Shown here piece by piece: positions 22,863 to 29,997 of a stretch of DNA of 64,000 nucleotides. A program made the position numbers and the translations under genes. The notes below the pieces were generated by a model that was given only the letters and a program-made list of their open reading frames with translations, ran no database searches and was not told the origin of the DNA. How positions within the stretch are numbered: the stretch's first letter is position 1; each line of letters opens with the position of its first letter. Source of the DNA: Gloeomargarita sp. SRBZ-1_bins_9 (GTDB taxonomy: Bacteria > Cyanobacteriota > Cyanobacteriia > Gloeomargaritales > Gloeomargaritaceae); assembly GCA_039794565.1 (NCBI GenBank), contig JAUQVX010000009.1, positions 21,584-85,583 on the forward strand, read 5' to 3'.

Positions 22863-23728
22863 CGTTGTGGCTCATCGGTGGGACGCGGGAAAGTGCTGAG
22901 CTGGCCGCACGGTTGGGGACGGATGTTCCCTGTGTGATTACGGTGGCCAGCGAACGGGCCAGGCGACTCTACAACTGTCTTGCGGCACCGGTGGTGGTGG
23001 GGCGTCTCACGCCGGAGCAGCTGGACGCTTTTGTGCGAGCCTACCAGGTCACCCACATTCTGGATATGTCCCATCCCCACGCGGTTCAGATTTCCCAACT
23101 GGCGATAACCTGCGCCGAACGGTATCGTTTGCCCTACTTGCGCTACGAACGTCCCCAGATACACAACCCGTCGCCCTCCTGTTTCTACTGGCAGGAGGTG
23201 GAGGAGTTGTTTACGCGCTATCCCCTGGGTCGGGAGCGGATTCTGGTCACGGTGGGGTATCGGCAATTGCCCCGTCTGCGGCCCTATTGGGGCGAACATA
23301 CCTGGTTTGTGCGGATTCTGCCGGACCCCGTGGCCCTGAATACGGCTTTGACGGTGGGATTTGCGCCGGAAAACATCGTGGCTATCTGGCCGCCGGTGAG
23401 TTATGCCCTGGAACGGGCGCTGTGGCAACAGTGGCGCATTACCCAGGTGATTGCGAAAGCGTCGGGGGTGCCGGGGGGGGAAGACGTAAAACAGACTTTG
23501 GCCCAAGAGTTGGGGGTGGTGTTGCACCTGCTGCACCGTCCGGCTATCGCTTATCCCCGGCAGACGGCTGATTTACAGGTGGCGCTGACGTTCGCTCAGC
23601 AAGGGCAGCTTCCACCAGCGCCTGGACCACCGTCTGCAACTGCTGGGCCAACCACCCTGGGCGACGGCGATGAAACAGCTCAGCCAAGCGCTGGTAATAC
23701 CACAGGGTGCCCGTTTTACCGCCGCTAA
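22859..23728 (+). CDS. cobK: Precorrin-6A reductase
   Basis: CobK/CbiJ reduces precorrin-6A (or the cobalt form) with NADPH in cobalamin synthesis. Family marks: the N-terminal Rossmann-like LIGGTRESAELAARL, the DMSHPHAVQIS segment, LPYLRYERP, and the terminal IAYPRQTADL. It starts at a GTG overlapping the previous stop. The normal family end is just after YPRQ...; here another about 45 residues rich in Pro and Gly follow, antisense to the HD-domain gene, giving a 185-bp tail-to-tail overlap. The tail is probably read-through after loss of a stop. It links to the B12 riboswitch operon at the window start. Confidence 0.88.
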   Translation: MTLWLIGGTRESAELAARLGTDVPCVITVASERARRLYNCLAAPVVVGRLTPEQLDAFVRAYQVTHILDMSHPHAVQISQLAITCAERYRLPYLRYERPQIHNPSPSCFYWQEVEELFTRYPLGRERILVTVGYRQLPRLRPYWGEHTWFVRILPDPVALNTALTVGFAPENIVAIWPPVSYALERALWQQWRITQVIAKASGVPGGEDVKQTLAQELGVVLHLLHRPAIAYPRQTADLQVALTFAQQGQLPPAPGPPSATAGPTTLGDGDETAQPSAGNTTGCPFYRR

Positions 23729-24182
23729 AGCGCTCCCATAGTTGCTCCCCTCGCTGTTGGTAGTCGCGCCAGATGGCCTGGGCATTGTGCAGTTTGTCGG
23801 CATTGGCGACGAGCAAAACGTCTGCATCAACCTGCTCTAGGTGCTGCAAATAGTGCTCTTTGCGGGTCCGCCAGTCGCGGGTTTCTTGGTGTTCCCGGTC
23901 GGTACAGCCCTCAACAATGCGCAGGACGCGCTCGCCAAAGCGAGTAGCAATGTCGGCGGTGATTTGGTCCCGGGTGTAGGGACTATAGCGGGGGCCGTCT
24001 TCTAAGCTGTCGTGTAACAGCGCAGCAATGGCTTGGTCCTCATCGCCGCCGTTTTCCAGCACCAGGGCACTCACCGCCAACAGATGGCTGAGGTAGGGAA
24101 TAGCTGTGCCCTTGCGCACCTGGGATTGGTGTAGTTGGTGGGCGTAGGCTAAGGCTTGGGCAAAACGTTCGCTCAACATCAT
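23544..24182 (-). CDS. HD-domain phosphohydrolase (RelA/SpoT HD or MESH1-like)
   Basis: A 212-residue HD_4-type metal phosphohydrolase: AYAHQLHQSQVRKGTAIPYL, SHLL, then the HD motif LLHDSLEDG and later VANADKLHNAQAI. The layout resembles the hydrolase half of RelA/SpoT and the stand-alone MESH1 enzymes that hydrolyse (p)ppGpp or related nucleotides; the actual substrate is unknown. There is no synthetase, TGS or ACT domain. Starts at 24182 or 24179 (two adjacent ATGs) are preferred over the longer frame to 24275. The last about 185 bases overlap convergent cobK. Confidence 0.8.
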   Translation of the reverse strand: MMLSERFAQALAYAHQLHQSQVRKGTAIPYLSHLLAVSALVLENGGDEDQAIAALLHDSLEDGPRYSPYTRDQITADIATRFGERVLRIVEGCTDREHQETRDWRTRKEHYLQHLEQVDADVLLVANADKLHNAQAIWRDYQQRGEQLWERFSGGKTGTLWYYQRLAELFHRRRPGWLAQQLQTVVQALVEAALAERTSAPPVNQPSAGDKR

Positions 24183-24402
24183 GACATCAGTCCGCGATGG
24201 CCGGTGTTTGTTTGGCTGGCAAAGGCACCACCTGGTCCCCGGCGGCCCACAGCTTGCGCAGGTCCCGGAAGACACAGCGGGTTTTCAATGGGGGGGCAAA
24301 GACAACCGCCGCTGCTGCCAGATCATCGCTCCACCACCCAACCGTGCAAGCCATGACAAGGTTTACTCGGGAACCCAATCTTAAATATTTTATTTATGGA
24401 TT
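24183..24402. other. Intergenic stretch with no recognised gene
   Basis: About 220 bases between the HD gene and the VWA remnant. A 55-codon frame on the minus strand (about 24187-24351) contains Trp, Arg and Cys in protein-like spacing but matches nothing I know. An A+T-rich patch lies at 24380-24400. I see no RNA gene or terminator. Confidence 0.4.
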
Positions 24403-24650
24403 TATGGCTTTGGTTCCACCTACGAACAGTTATTCCCCGGCAGCCAGCCCCATACCGCCGAAACCCTGGCGACCGCCACCCAATATGTCCAGCAACTGAA
24501 GGCCAACCTGGGGGGCACCAAAATCTATCCGGTTTGGGAGCAGACCATCCAACAGGTCAGCCATTGGAGCAGGTCCTAAAGCTGGCGCAGGGCCATCGCA
24601 GTCGGGTGCGTGATGCAGCAGTTTGCCCGCATCGCCGTACCCCACGCTGA
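24403..24650 (+). pseudogene. Fragment of a von Willebrand factor A (VWA) domain gene
   Basis: The frame from 24403 reads YGFGSTYEQLFPGSQPHTAE, TLATATQYVQQLKANLGGTK, IYPVWEQTIQQ and stops at 24579. A second frame then gives LEQVLKLAQGHRSRVRD (to about 24640). These match consecutive parts of the VWA domain of cyanobacterial VIT/VWA proteins (FGS.y..LF..S, then the MIDAS-loop-like NLGGTE, then the DG-strand region). The N-terminal half, the DxSGSM strand and the C-terminal part are missing and the pieces are out of frame. It is a remnant, not a gene. Bases 24650-24858 hold no recognisable feature. Confidence 0.55.
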
Positions 24651-24859
24651 ACGGGTGCATCTCGATGGGGGTGGTTTGCCCGGGTGTTGCCCCCTCTATT
24701 CCACGACCAGCGGTGGACCCTAAGTTGGGGTGGCAGCGTAAGCGCCTGGAAACAGTGGTGGCGGCAGGTTGTTTAAACCCCACCTACCACGGCGCAACCG
24801 TAGACTTCGACTTCGTGTTTCCAACAAATCCGATTACCCACCGGAATTGGCAAGCCCCA

Positions 24860-24919
24860 TTGGGGTAGAGCGCCTGCCTGACAAGCAGGATGTCGCTGGT
24901 TCGATTCCAGTATCGCCCA
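24860..24919 (+). pseudogene. 3' part of a tRNA-Val (GAC) gene
   Basis: From the end of the D loop onward the sequence is a normal tRNA: GTAGAGC, anticodon arm CCTGC-CTGACAA-GCAGG (anticodon GAC, Val), T arm with TTCGATT, and the 3' acceptor strand ATCGCCC plus A. The 5' acceptor strand (which should read GGGCGAT) and a normal D stem are absent: the bases upstream, GGAATTGGCAAGCCCC, do not pair. So it is a truncated or recombined tRNA gene. Retention of only the 3' half is typical of att sites left by elements that integrate into tRNA genes. Confidence 0.65.
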
Positions 24920-25537
24920 TTACCAATTAAAGTGACTGATAGCCCAGCGGGTTAATTCCGTGCGGTTATTCAGGCCTACCTTGCTCAAGATATTGCTCAC
25001 ATGGCTTTCCACAGTGCGCCGCGACACCTTCAATTCATCGGCCACCTGTTGATTGGTCAACCCCTGGGCCACCAGCCGCAACACGCGCCGCTCGGTAGGT
25101 GTGAGATAGACATCGGGTGACGCCTGGGTCAAGGACCCCCCCTGGGCCATCCACCCCAACCGCGCCAGGGAAGCCCGAATTTGGGCCAATAATTCCTCCG
25201 GTTCAAAGGGTTTGACCAAATAGACATCCCCCCCGGCGTTCAACCCCACAATCCGGTCGCTGACATCCCCTTTGGCCGACAGAAAAATCAAAGGAATCGA
25301 GCGCAGACGGGGATGTTGCCGTAGCCGTTGGACAAATTCATAACCGTCCATCACCGGCATCATCACATCGCAAATAATTAAATGGGGATGCACTTGCTCA
25401 AGCAGCTCCCACGCCTCCTGTCCGTTGGCCGCCGTCAAAACGGTGTACCCCCCCTCCATCTCCAGATATTCCTTGGTCAAAAACCGGAGCTGGTCATCGT
25501 CATCTATGAGGACAATAATGGGTGTATCGGCCGTCAT
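24920..25537 (-). CDS. NarL/LuxR-type response regulator
   Basis: A 205-residue two-component DNA-binding regulator. The receiver domain (residues about 7-122) has the acidic DDDD pocket, the phospho-acceptor Asp in LIICDVMMPVMDGYEF, Ser in IFLSAKGD and Lys in LVKPFEPEEL. The C-terminal LuxR helix-turn-helix follows: LTPTERRVLRLVAQGLTNQQ, VADELKVSRRTVESHVSNIL. Its form resembles the plastid/cyanobacterial Ycf29-like regulators, but this is not certain. The stop directly abuts the partial tRNA-Val. No partner kinase is adjacent. Confidence 0.92.
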   Translation of the reverse strand: MTADTPIIVLIDDDDQLRFLTKEYLEMEGGYTVLTAANGQEAWELLEQVHPHLIICDVMMPVMDGYEFVQRLRQHPRLRSIPLIFLSAKGDVSDRIVGLNAGGDVYLVKPFEPEELLAQIRASLARLGWMAQGGSLTQASPDVYLTPTERRVLRLVAQGLTNQQVADELKVSRRTVESHVSNILSKVGLNNRTELTRWAISHFNW

Positions 25538-25640
25538 TGTAAACTCCTAAATGCAAAACGGCGATCCCTAGTAAACGTAGTTTATCCCATCCCCACCAGC
25601 TTAGTGGTTAGTCAAATATCAGAAAGGTCCGGCGGTAGGG

Positions 25641-26957
25641 CTATGGTGGGACGGCGACTTCCCCGTAGAGGTCATAGACATCGGCTCGGGTGATTTTGAC
25701 CGGGACAATGGTGCCCAGGCTGGCCGAGCCGGTCACATAAACCTGACCATCCACTTCCGGTGAAAAACGGGCAGCCCGCCCAATTTTGACCCCTGTTTCC
25801 GGGTTTTCCTGCTCCAGCAACACGTCCACCACCCGACCGATGTACTGCTGGTGCTTGGCCAGGGAAATGGGTTGCTGGCGCTGCATCAAGGCCCGCTGGC
25901 GACGACGTTTGGTCCGCTCCGGTACTTGATTGGGCAGGCGGGCTGCCGGCGTCCCCTCCTCCGGGGAAAACGTAAACACCCCCACATGATCGAACTGGTG
26001 ATGTTCCACAAACCGGCACAGGTGGGCAAAGTGTGCGGACGTTTCCCCAGGAAAACCCACGATAAACGTGGTACGAATCACGGCCTCCGGTAAGGTCTCC
26101 CGGATGGTTGCCAGCAAGCGGTCGTTCACCTCGGGCTGCCAGGGGCGGTTCATGGCCCGCAGGATGTCCGGGTGGGAGTGCTGCAGGGGCAGGTCAATGT
26201 AGGGCAACACGTTGGGCACATCCCGAAACGCCCGCAAAACCTCCGGCGTCAGACCAGTGGGATAGCCGTAATGCACCCGAATCCAAGGAATGGGCACGTC
26301 CCCCAGAGCATACAGCAAGTCGGCTAGGCGGGGTCTGCCGTACAAATCCAGGCCGTAGTTGGTGGTGATTTGGGAAATCAGGATCAGCTCCTGCACCCCC
26401 TGGTCGGCCAACTCCCGCGCCTCAGCTACGATGGATTCAATAGAGCGGGAACGCTGGTCCCCCCGCAACCGGGGAATGATGCAAAAACTGCAGCGGTAGT
26501 CACACCCCTCCGCGATGCGCAAATAGGCCACCGGTGCACAGGTGGTGCGATAGCGGGGAACCGTTTCATCGGCCAGGTAGGTAGGTTTATCGCTCACTTG
26601 CAGAACCCGATCGCCCCGCTCGACTCGCTCAATTATCTGGGCAATGTGCTGATAATCGCCGGTCCCCACCACCGCCACCGCTTCAGGAATCACCTCCAGG
26701 AGTTCCGCCCGAAACTGCTGCGCCAAACAGCCAGTAATAATCACCTTCTTGTCCGCCTCGGCCAATTCCACCAATGTCCGTACCGATTCCCGGCGAGCCG
26801 CTTCGATAAAACTACAGGTGTTGACCACCACATAATCGGCCTGTGCAGGGTCGCTATCTACCCGGTATCCCGCCGCCGCCAGCAACCCCAGCATGTGTTC
26901 CGTGTCAATACGATTCTTTTCGCACCCCAGATGGGTAAAAGCAATTCGCGGCCGCAC
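25641..26957 (-). CDS. rimO: Ribosomal protein S12 methylthiotransferase RimO
   Basis: RimO, 438 residues, a radical-SAM enzyme that methylthiolates an Asp of ribosomal protein S12. Domains: N-terminal UPF0004 with cluster cysteines in [18 protein letters not shown] and GCLAQ; radical-SAM core with CDYRCSFC near residue 155; C-terminal TRAM domain. The [12 protein letters not shown] start segment is typical of RimO rather than MiaB. The start codon is GTG at 26957. A small conserved gene lies 37 bases upstream on the same strand and may share its transcript. Confidence 0.95.
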   Translation of the reverse strand: MRPRIAFTHLGCEKNRIDTEHMLGLLAAAGYRVDSDPAQADYVVVNTCSFIEAARRESVRTLVELAEADKKVIITGCLAQQFRAELLEVIPEAVAVVGTGDYQHIAQIIERVERGDRVLQVSDKPTYLADETVPRYRTTCAPVAYLRIAEGCDYRCSFCIIPRLRGDQRSRSIESIVAEARELADQGVQELILISQITTNYGLDLYGRPRLADLLYALGDVPIPWIRVHYGYPTGLTPEVLRAFRDVPNVLPYIDLPLQHSHPDILRAMNRPWQPEVNDRLLATIRETLPEAVIRTTFIVGFPGETSAHFAHLCRFVEHHQFDHVGVFTFSPEEGTPAARLPNQVPERTKRRRQRALMQRQQPISLAKHQQYIGRVVDVLLEQENPETGVKIGRAARFSPEVDGQVYVTGSASLGTIVPVKITRADVYDLYGEVAVPP

Positions 26958-26994
26958 CCCTGTTAGCTGGTCTCACTGCGTACCCCAGTATAGC

Positions 26995-27219
26995 TTAGGC
27001 CTCCGCCTGCCAGCACCGCTCTAGCCAAGCTGCCTGAGCTGCCCTTGTACTGGTCACCTGGCGCACCACACTCCACACCAACAGGGCCGCCTGGGGTGTA
27101 TCCACCTCAATCTCTAACGGTCCATAGGCCCCACAGCGACAAGGAACCCCCAACTCCTGCAACCGCCGATAAATGAGCCACCGCTGCGGCTCTATTCCCC
27201 CCTGCGCCGGCCTTTCCAT
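26995..27219 (-). CDS. Small conserved cyanobacterial protein of unknown function
   Basis: A 74-residue protein: PQRWLIYRRLQELGVPCRCG, then LEIEVDTPQAALLVWSVVRQ and WLERCW. Short proteins with this IYRRLQEL..P/LWSVV pattern are familiar to me from cyanobacterial genomes as hypothetical proteins. The frame can be opened at a TTG at 27255, but a strong -10 box covers that position, so the ATG at 27219 is the better start. It is followed by rimO. No membrane segment or known motif is seen. Confidence 0.65.
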   Translation of the reverse strand: MERPAQGGIEPQRWLIYRRLQELGVPCRCGAYGPLEIEVDTPQAALLVWSVVRQVTSTRAAQAAWLERCWQAEA

Positions 27220-27254
27220 ATACTGCCGCTGACCCTCCGCGTCCTTTGCTGACA

Positions 27255-27283
27255 ATTATAGTCAATAAGGAGATTTTTGAAAA
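27255..27283 (-). promoter_or_regulatory. Sigma70-type promoter for the small gene and rimO
   Basis: On the minus strand TTTTCA (27278-27283) is followed after 17 bases by a perfect TATAAT (27255-27260). The predicted transcription start lies about 30 bases before the ATG at 27219. This promoter also decides against the upstream TTG start. Confidence 0.55.
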
Positions 27284-27396
27284 TAGATAGCAACAATTAA
27301 TTGTCCGACTAAAGGGATAACCCGGACGGGGGGTGGCTCGTTGCACCGTATCACTTTGGGTTACGATGGAGGTCGTAGTCGTGGGGCCTGGTATTT

Positions 27397-27975
27397 ATGG
27401 CGCAAGTAGCCATTGTTTACTTTTCTGGGATGGGGCATACGCACCTGATGGCCGAGGCCGTGGCTGCTGGTGCCCAGCAGGTACCCGGAACCACGGTGGA
27501 ACTGTTGCGGATTACGGGGGAGCAGATTCACCAGGGGCGTTGGCAGGACGAAACCTACCTGGAGCGACTCCACCGAGCGGATGCCATTGTATTTGGCTCG
27601 CCGACCTATATGGGGGGGGTAGCTGCCCAATTCAAGGCGTTTTTAGATGCCACCAGTGGGATTTGGTTCCAACAGCGCTGGAAGGATAAGCTGGCGGGGG
27701 GATTCACCCATTCCAGTTCCCCCAGCGGCGATAAACAGGGCACGCTGCTGTACTTGGTCGTCCATGCGGCCCAGCACGGCATGGTCTGGGTGGGAGCAGC
27801 CGATTTACCCGACGCCACAGGGGTCAATCGGTTAGGGTCATTTTTGGGGGTGATGGGGCAAAGTCCCATGCCGATGGATGGTCAACCCACCCTGGACCCC
27901 GGCGACCGGGAAACAGCCGTGCGTTATGGCCAGCGCATCGCTCAGTTGGCCCGGCGATGGACTAAGGCTGTGTAG
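27397..27975 (+). CDS. Flavodoxin-fold NAD(P)H-dependent oxidoreductase (WrbA/FMN-reductase type)
   Basis: A 192-residue FMN-binding protein. The phosphate-binding loop YFSGMGHTHLMAEAVAAGA lies at residues 8-26, and FGSPTYMGGVAAQFKAFLD near residues 68-86 is the second flavin-contact segment of the WrbA-like group. It probably reduces quinones or similar two-electron acceptors, with protection against oxidative stress as an inferred role. The 3' end overlaps a decayed SPFH gene on the other strand by about 14 bases. No operon partner is visible. Confidence 0.85.
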   Translation: MAQVAIVYFSGMGHTHLMAEAVAAGAQQVPGTTVELLRITGEQIHQGRWQDETYLERLHRADAIVFGSPTYMGGVAAQFKAFLDATSGIWFQQRWKDKLAGGFTHSSSPSGDKQGTLLYLVVHAAQHGMVWVGAADLPDATGVNRLGSFLGVMGQSPMPMDGQPTLDPGDRETAVRYGQRIAQLARRWTKAV

Positions 27976-28450
27976 AACGAAACCCTGTCGCTTTTGCGCG
28001 CCCCAGGGAGGCCAAGGCATGGCCCAACTCCATGGGGAAGGCTACTGGCCAGGCCGTTTCCGCTATGAGTTTCGCAGCCTCCACCGTCAGCCCCCAGTGG
28101 CGCACCTTTTCCCCCACGATAGCGGCAATTTGCTCCTGGATTTTCTCCCGCTCCGAGAGCAGTTCATCCACAGGGAAGAGGCCCCCACCACGGGCGGATT
28201 GGGCGTACAGAGACGTGGCAAAGCGGTAGTCCTGCCCCCGAGTCACCGCCGGCGCCGTCAATTACCACCGGCACATTGTCCCGGCTGATGGCCCGCTGGC
28301 GGGGAGTGTTGAGTACCTGTACCCGCAGTCCACAAACCCCACGGTTTCCAGAATGGGTGGGACATAGAACACCCCCAGCCCCCGTACCTCGCTCAAGCGC
28401 CCAAAGAATTACCCCCTTTACTCGCACCCCAGCGACCCATGCCCACCAAC
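27962..28450 (-). pseudogene. Decayed SPFH/stomatin-like (Band 7) gene
   Basis: Read on the minus strand, one frame (about 28440-28265) gives VKGVILWALERG and then VQVLNTPRQRAISRDNVPVV, matching the N-terminal stomatin pattern ERGVVFRLGR...LDVPPQEVITRDNV. A second frame (28261-27962) gives QDYRFATSLYAQSARGG, DELLSEREKIQEQIAAIVGE and KVRHWGLTVEAAK, matching the distal SPFH part (LDELLSEREKIN...DPWGI.V). The regions between are shortened and frame-shifted, so this is a relic. Upstream bases 28450-28600 hold no clear further part. Confidence 0.65.
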
Positions 28451-28602
28451 GCTGTCACCGGCCAGGGCGTCCGTTCGGGAATTTTGGGTGTTCTCCAGGC
28501 CAGCAGCAACAATAGGTCGTCCCAGGGGTGGGCATACAGCCGCGCACCCTCTCGCTCCTGAATGATTGTCGGTACCTCTGTGGCAGTTACCATGAGAAGT
28601 CG

Positions 28603-29871
28603 CTAAGACCCGGAATAGCGGGACCCGCGCCACTGTAATTTACTGCTTTTGCTGTCCTTTCCTGTGCCGGCCTCTCGGGATTGCCGCTGATGGGGGAGCT
28701 CAAGCGGGAGGTTCGCTGGCGCAAATAGGGGTGGTTTGGCGGCCAGAGAGCGCGGCAGGGGGGCGTAATGACTCACAAGGGTCAGTAACTGCTCCGGGGT
28801 AAAGGGTTTAAGCAGGATGTCGGTCACCGTCGGCGAGGAAATTTGCTGGTCCATCGTATCCTCAACGGGGGCCATGAGAATGAGGGGGGTTTCCTGGCAG
28901 ACCGGCGTTTTCCGCAAAAAATTACACAGCTCCTGGCTGTTGACCGTCGCCAGCCCCTTGTCAATCAAAATGACATCGGGGTTGGCCTCCAGCAGCGCCG
29001 TGATTTGCAGCATGGGGTCGGCAATGGCCAGGACGCGATAACCCGCTTGCACCAGTACCGTTTCTAGGTACTTGAGCATCACCGGGCTGGCATCCAAGCA
29101 GGCCACGACGGGTTGCCGGGTTGAGGTTTCTAGGTCTGTAAAGGTCGTGACCGGCGCGCTCTGCCCCATCACCGGACTGGGTAAATCCGGCAATAGTTGC
29201 AACTCCACCCAGCCCCGTTGCACCCACTGTACCACCGGTCCTACTGTGGCCTTGAGGGGTTTGCGGGTCAGATTCATGATGTCCCACAGGGTGTACTGGC
29301 CGCTGAGCAGCATGGGCCACTCTGGACTGGGGATCTGGTGGGTGCGCTGGGCCACTGGTGTCCAGTCGGGGGAAAGTTGCGCGCCGTTCGACAGTTGCCG
29401 GACACCGGTGGCCTGCCATTGCTCCCGCAACTGCTGGGCCTCCTGCACCACCTGTTCCACCTGTAAAAGGGCAATCTGGCGCTCCAGGCTCTGCCCCATC
29501 TGCAATTGAACCGTGACCTCATCGGCGGCCAAGACGGCAAATAACACCTCTAAAACACTACTGAGAATAACCGCCTTCGCCTGGGTGGGGGTCAAACGGC
29601 CCTGGATTGTGCCCTGCACCAGCGCCCAATACTCCCACGGCTGGGTGGCTTCTAAGGCCGACCAATCCGGTTGAAATTGGGGGCAATGGGTTTCTACCGC
29701 CCGATACCAGCGGCGCACCCGATGGCTCCCCCCAGTGGCGTACAACAACCGCCCCATAAAAAAATACAGCCACCAGTGCTGTTGCCCGGACTCAACCACT
29801 AACGTCCCCGTCACCTGTTGCTGATGCAAAGCCGTCAGCTCACGCCGTATGTCATGGGTGATATTGCTCAT
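28603..29871 (-). CDS. PatA-type response regulator (PATAN/DUF4388 plus degenerate REC)
   Basis: A 422-residue protein. The N-terminal about 230 residues form a PATAN-type domain as in PatA/PixG (DUF4388-like; TGTLVVESGQQHWWLYFFMG, RLLYATGGSHRVRRWY). The receiver domain (about 254-370) keeps the acceptor Asp304 (VILID) and Lys355 (LLKPF). It has lost one acidic-pocket Asp (D260-A261 in place of DD) and the conserved Thr (LILMAP). A polar tail follows. It is a close paralogue of the next gene upstream (29998-31770), with long identical stretches, so the pair arose by tandem duplication. Phosphotransfer may be impaired. Partners are unknown; PATAN regulators act in phototaxis and heterocyst patterning in other cyanobacteria. 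Confidence 0.88.
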   Translation of the reverse strand: MSNITHDIRRELTALHQQQVTGTLVVESGQQHWWLYFFMGRLLYATGGSHRVRRWYRAVETHCPQFQPDWSALEATQPWEYWALVQGTIQGRLTPTQAKAVILSSVLEVLFAVLAADEVTVQLQMGQSLERQIALLQVEQVVQEAQQLREQWQATGVRQLSNGAQLSPDWTPVAQRTHQIPSPEWPMLLSGQYTLWDIMNLTRKPLKATVGPVVQWVQRGWVELQLLPDLPSPVMGQSAPVTTFTDLETSTRQPVVACLDASPVMLKYLETVLVQAGYRVLAIADPMLQITALLEANPDVILIDKGLATVNSQELCNFLRKTPVCQETPLILMAPVEDTMDQQISSPTVTDILLKPFTPEQLLTLVSHYAPLPRSLAAKPPLFAPANLPLELPHQRQSREAGTGKDSKSSKLQWRGSRYSGS

Positions 29872-29901
29872 GTACCTTCCCCTAGCCTAACCCCCACTGT
29901 C

Positions 29902-29973
29902 GGTGTATGATGGTGTATGATAGCGACCCCCAGACTTCGTAAGTGTTCTTTTTGTAACAGTTCGTAAATGTTC
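29902..29973. repeat. Two direct-repeat pairs upstream of the PATAN-REC gene
   Basis: A perfect tandem 10-mer GGTGTATGAT occurs at 29902-29911 and 29912-29921. A second pair, TTCGTAAGTGTTC (29936-29948) and TTCGTAAATGTTC (29961-29973), differs at one base and is spaced 25 bases start to start. All lie within 105 bases upstream of the start at 29871, between the two paralogous regulators. They are candidate operator sites for a dimeric or multimeric regulator. Confidence 0.6.
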
Positions 29974-29997
29974 GGGAACTCCTAGACAGCAGCCAAT

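Noticed and set aside
24187..24378. Small minus-strand frame upstream of the HD gene
   Set aside because: No recognisable family and no ribosome-binding site; it lies in a stretch of decayed sequence.
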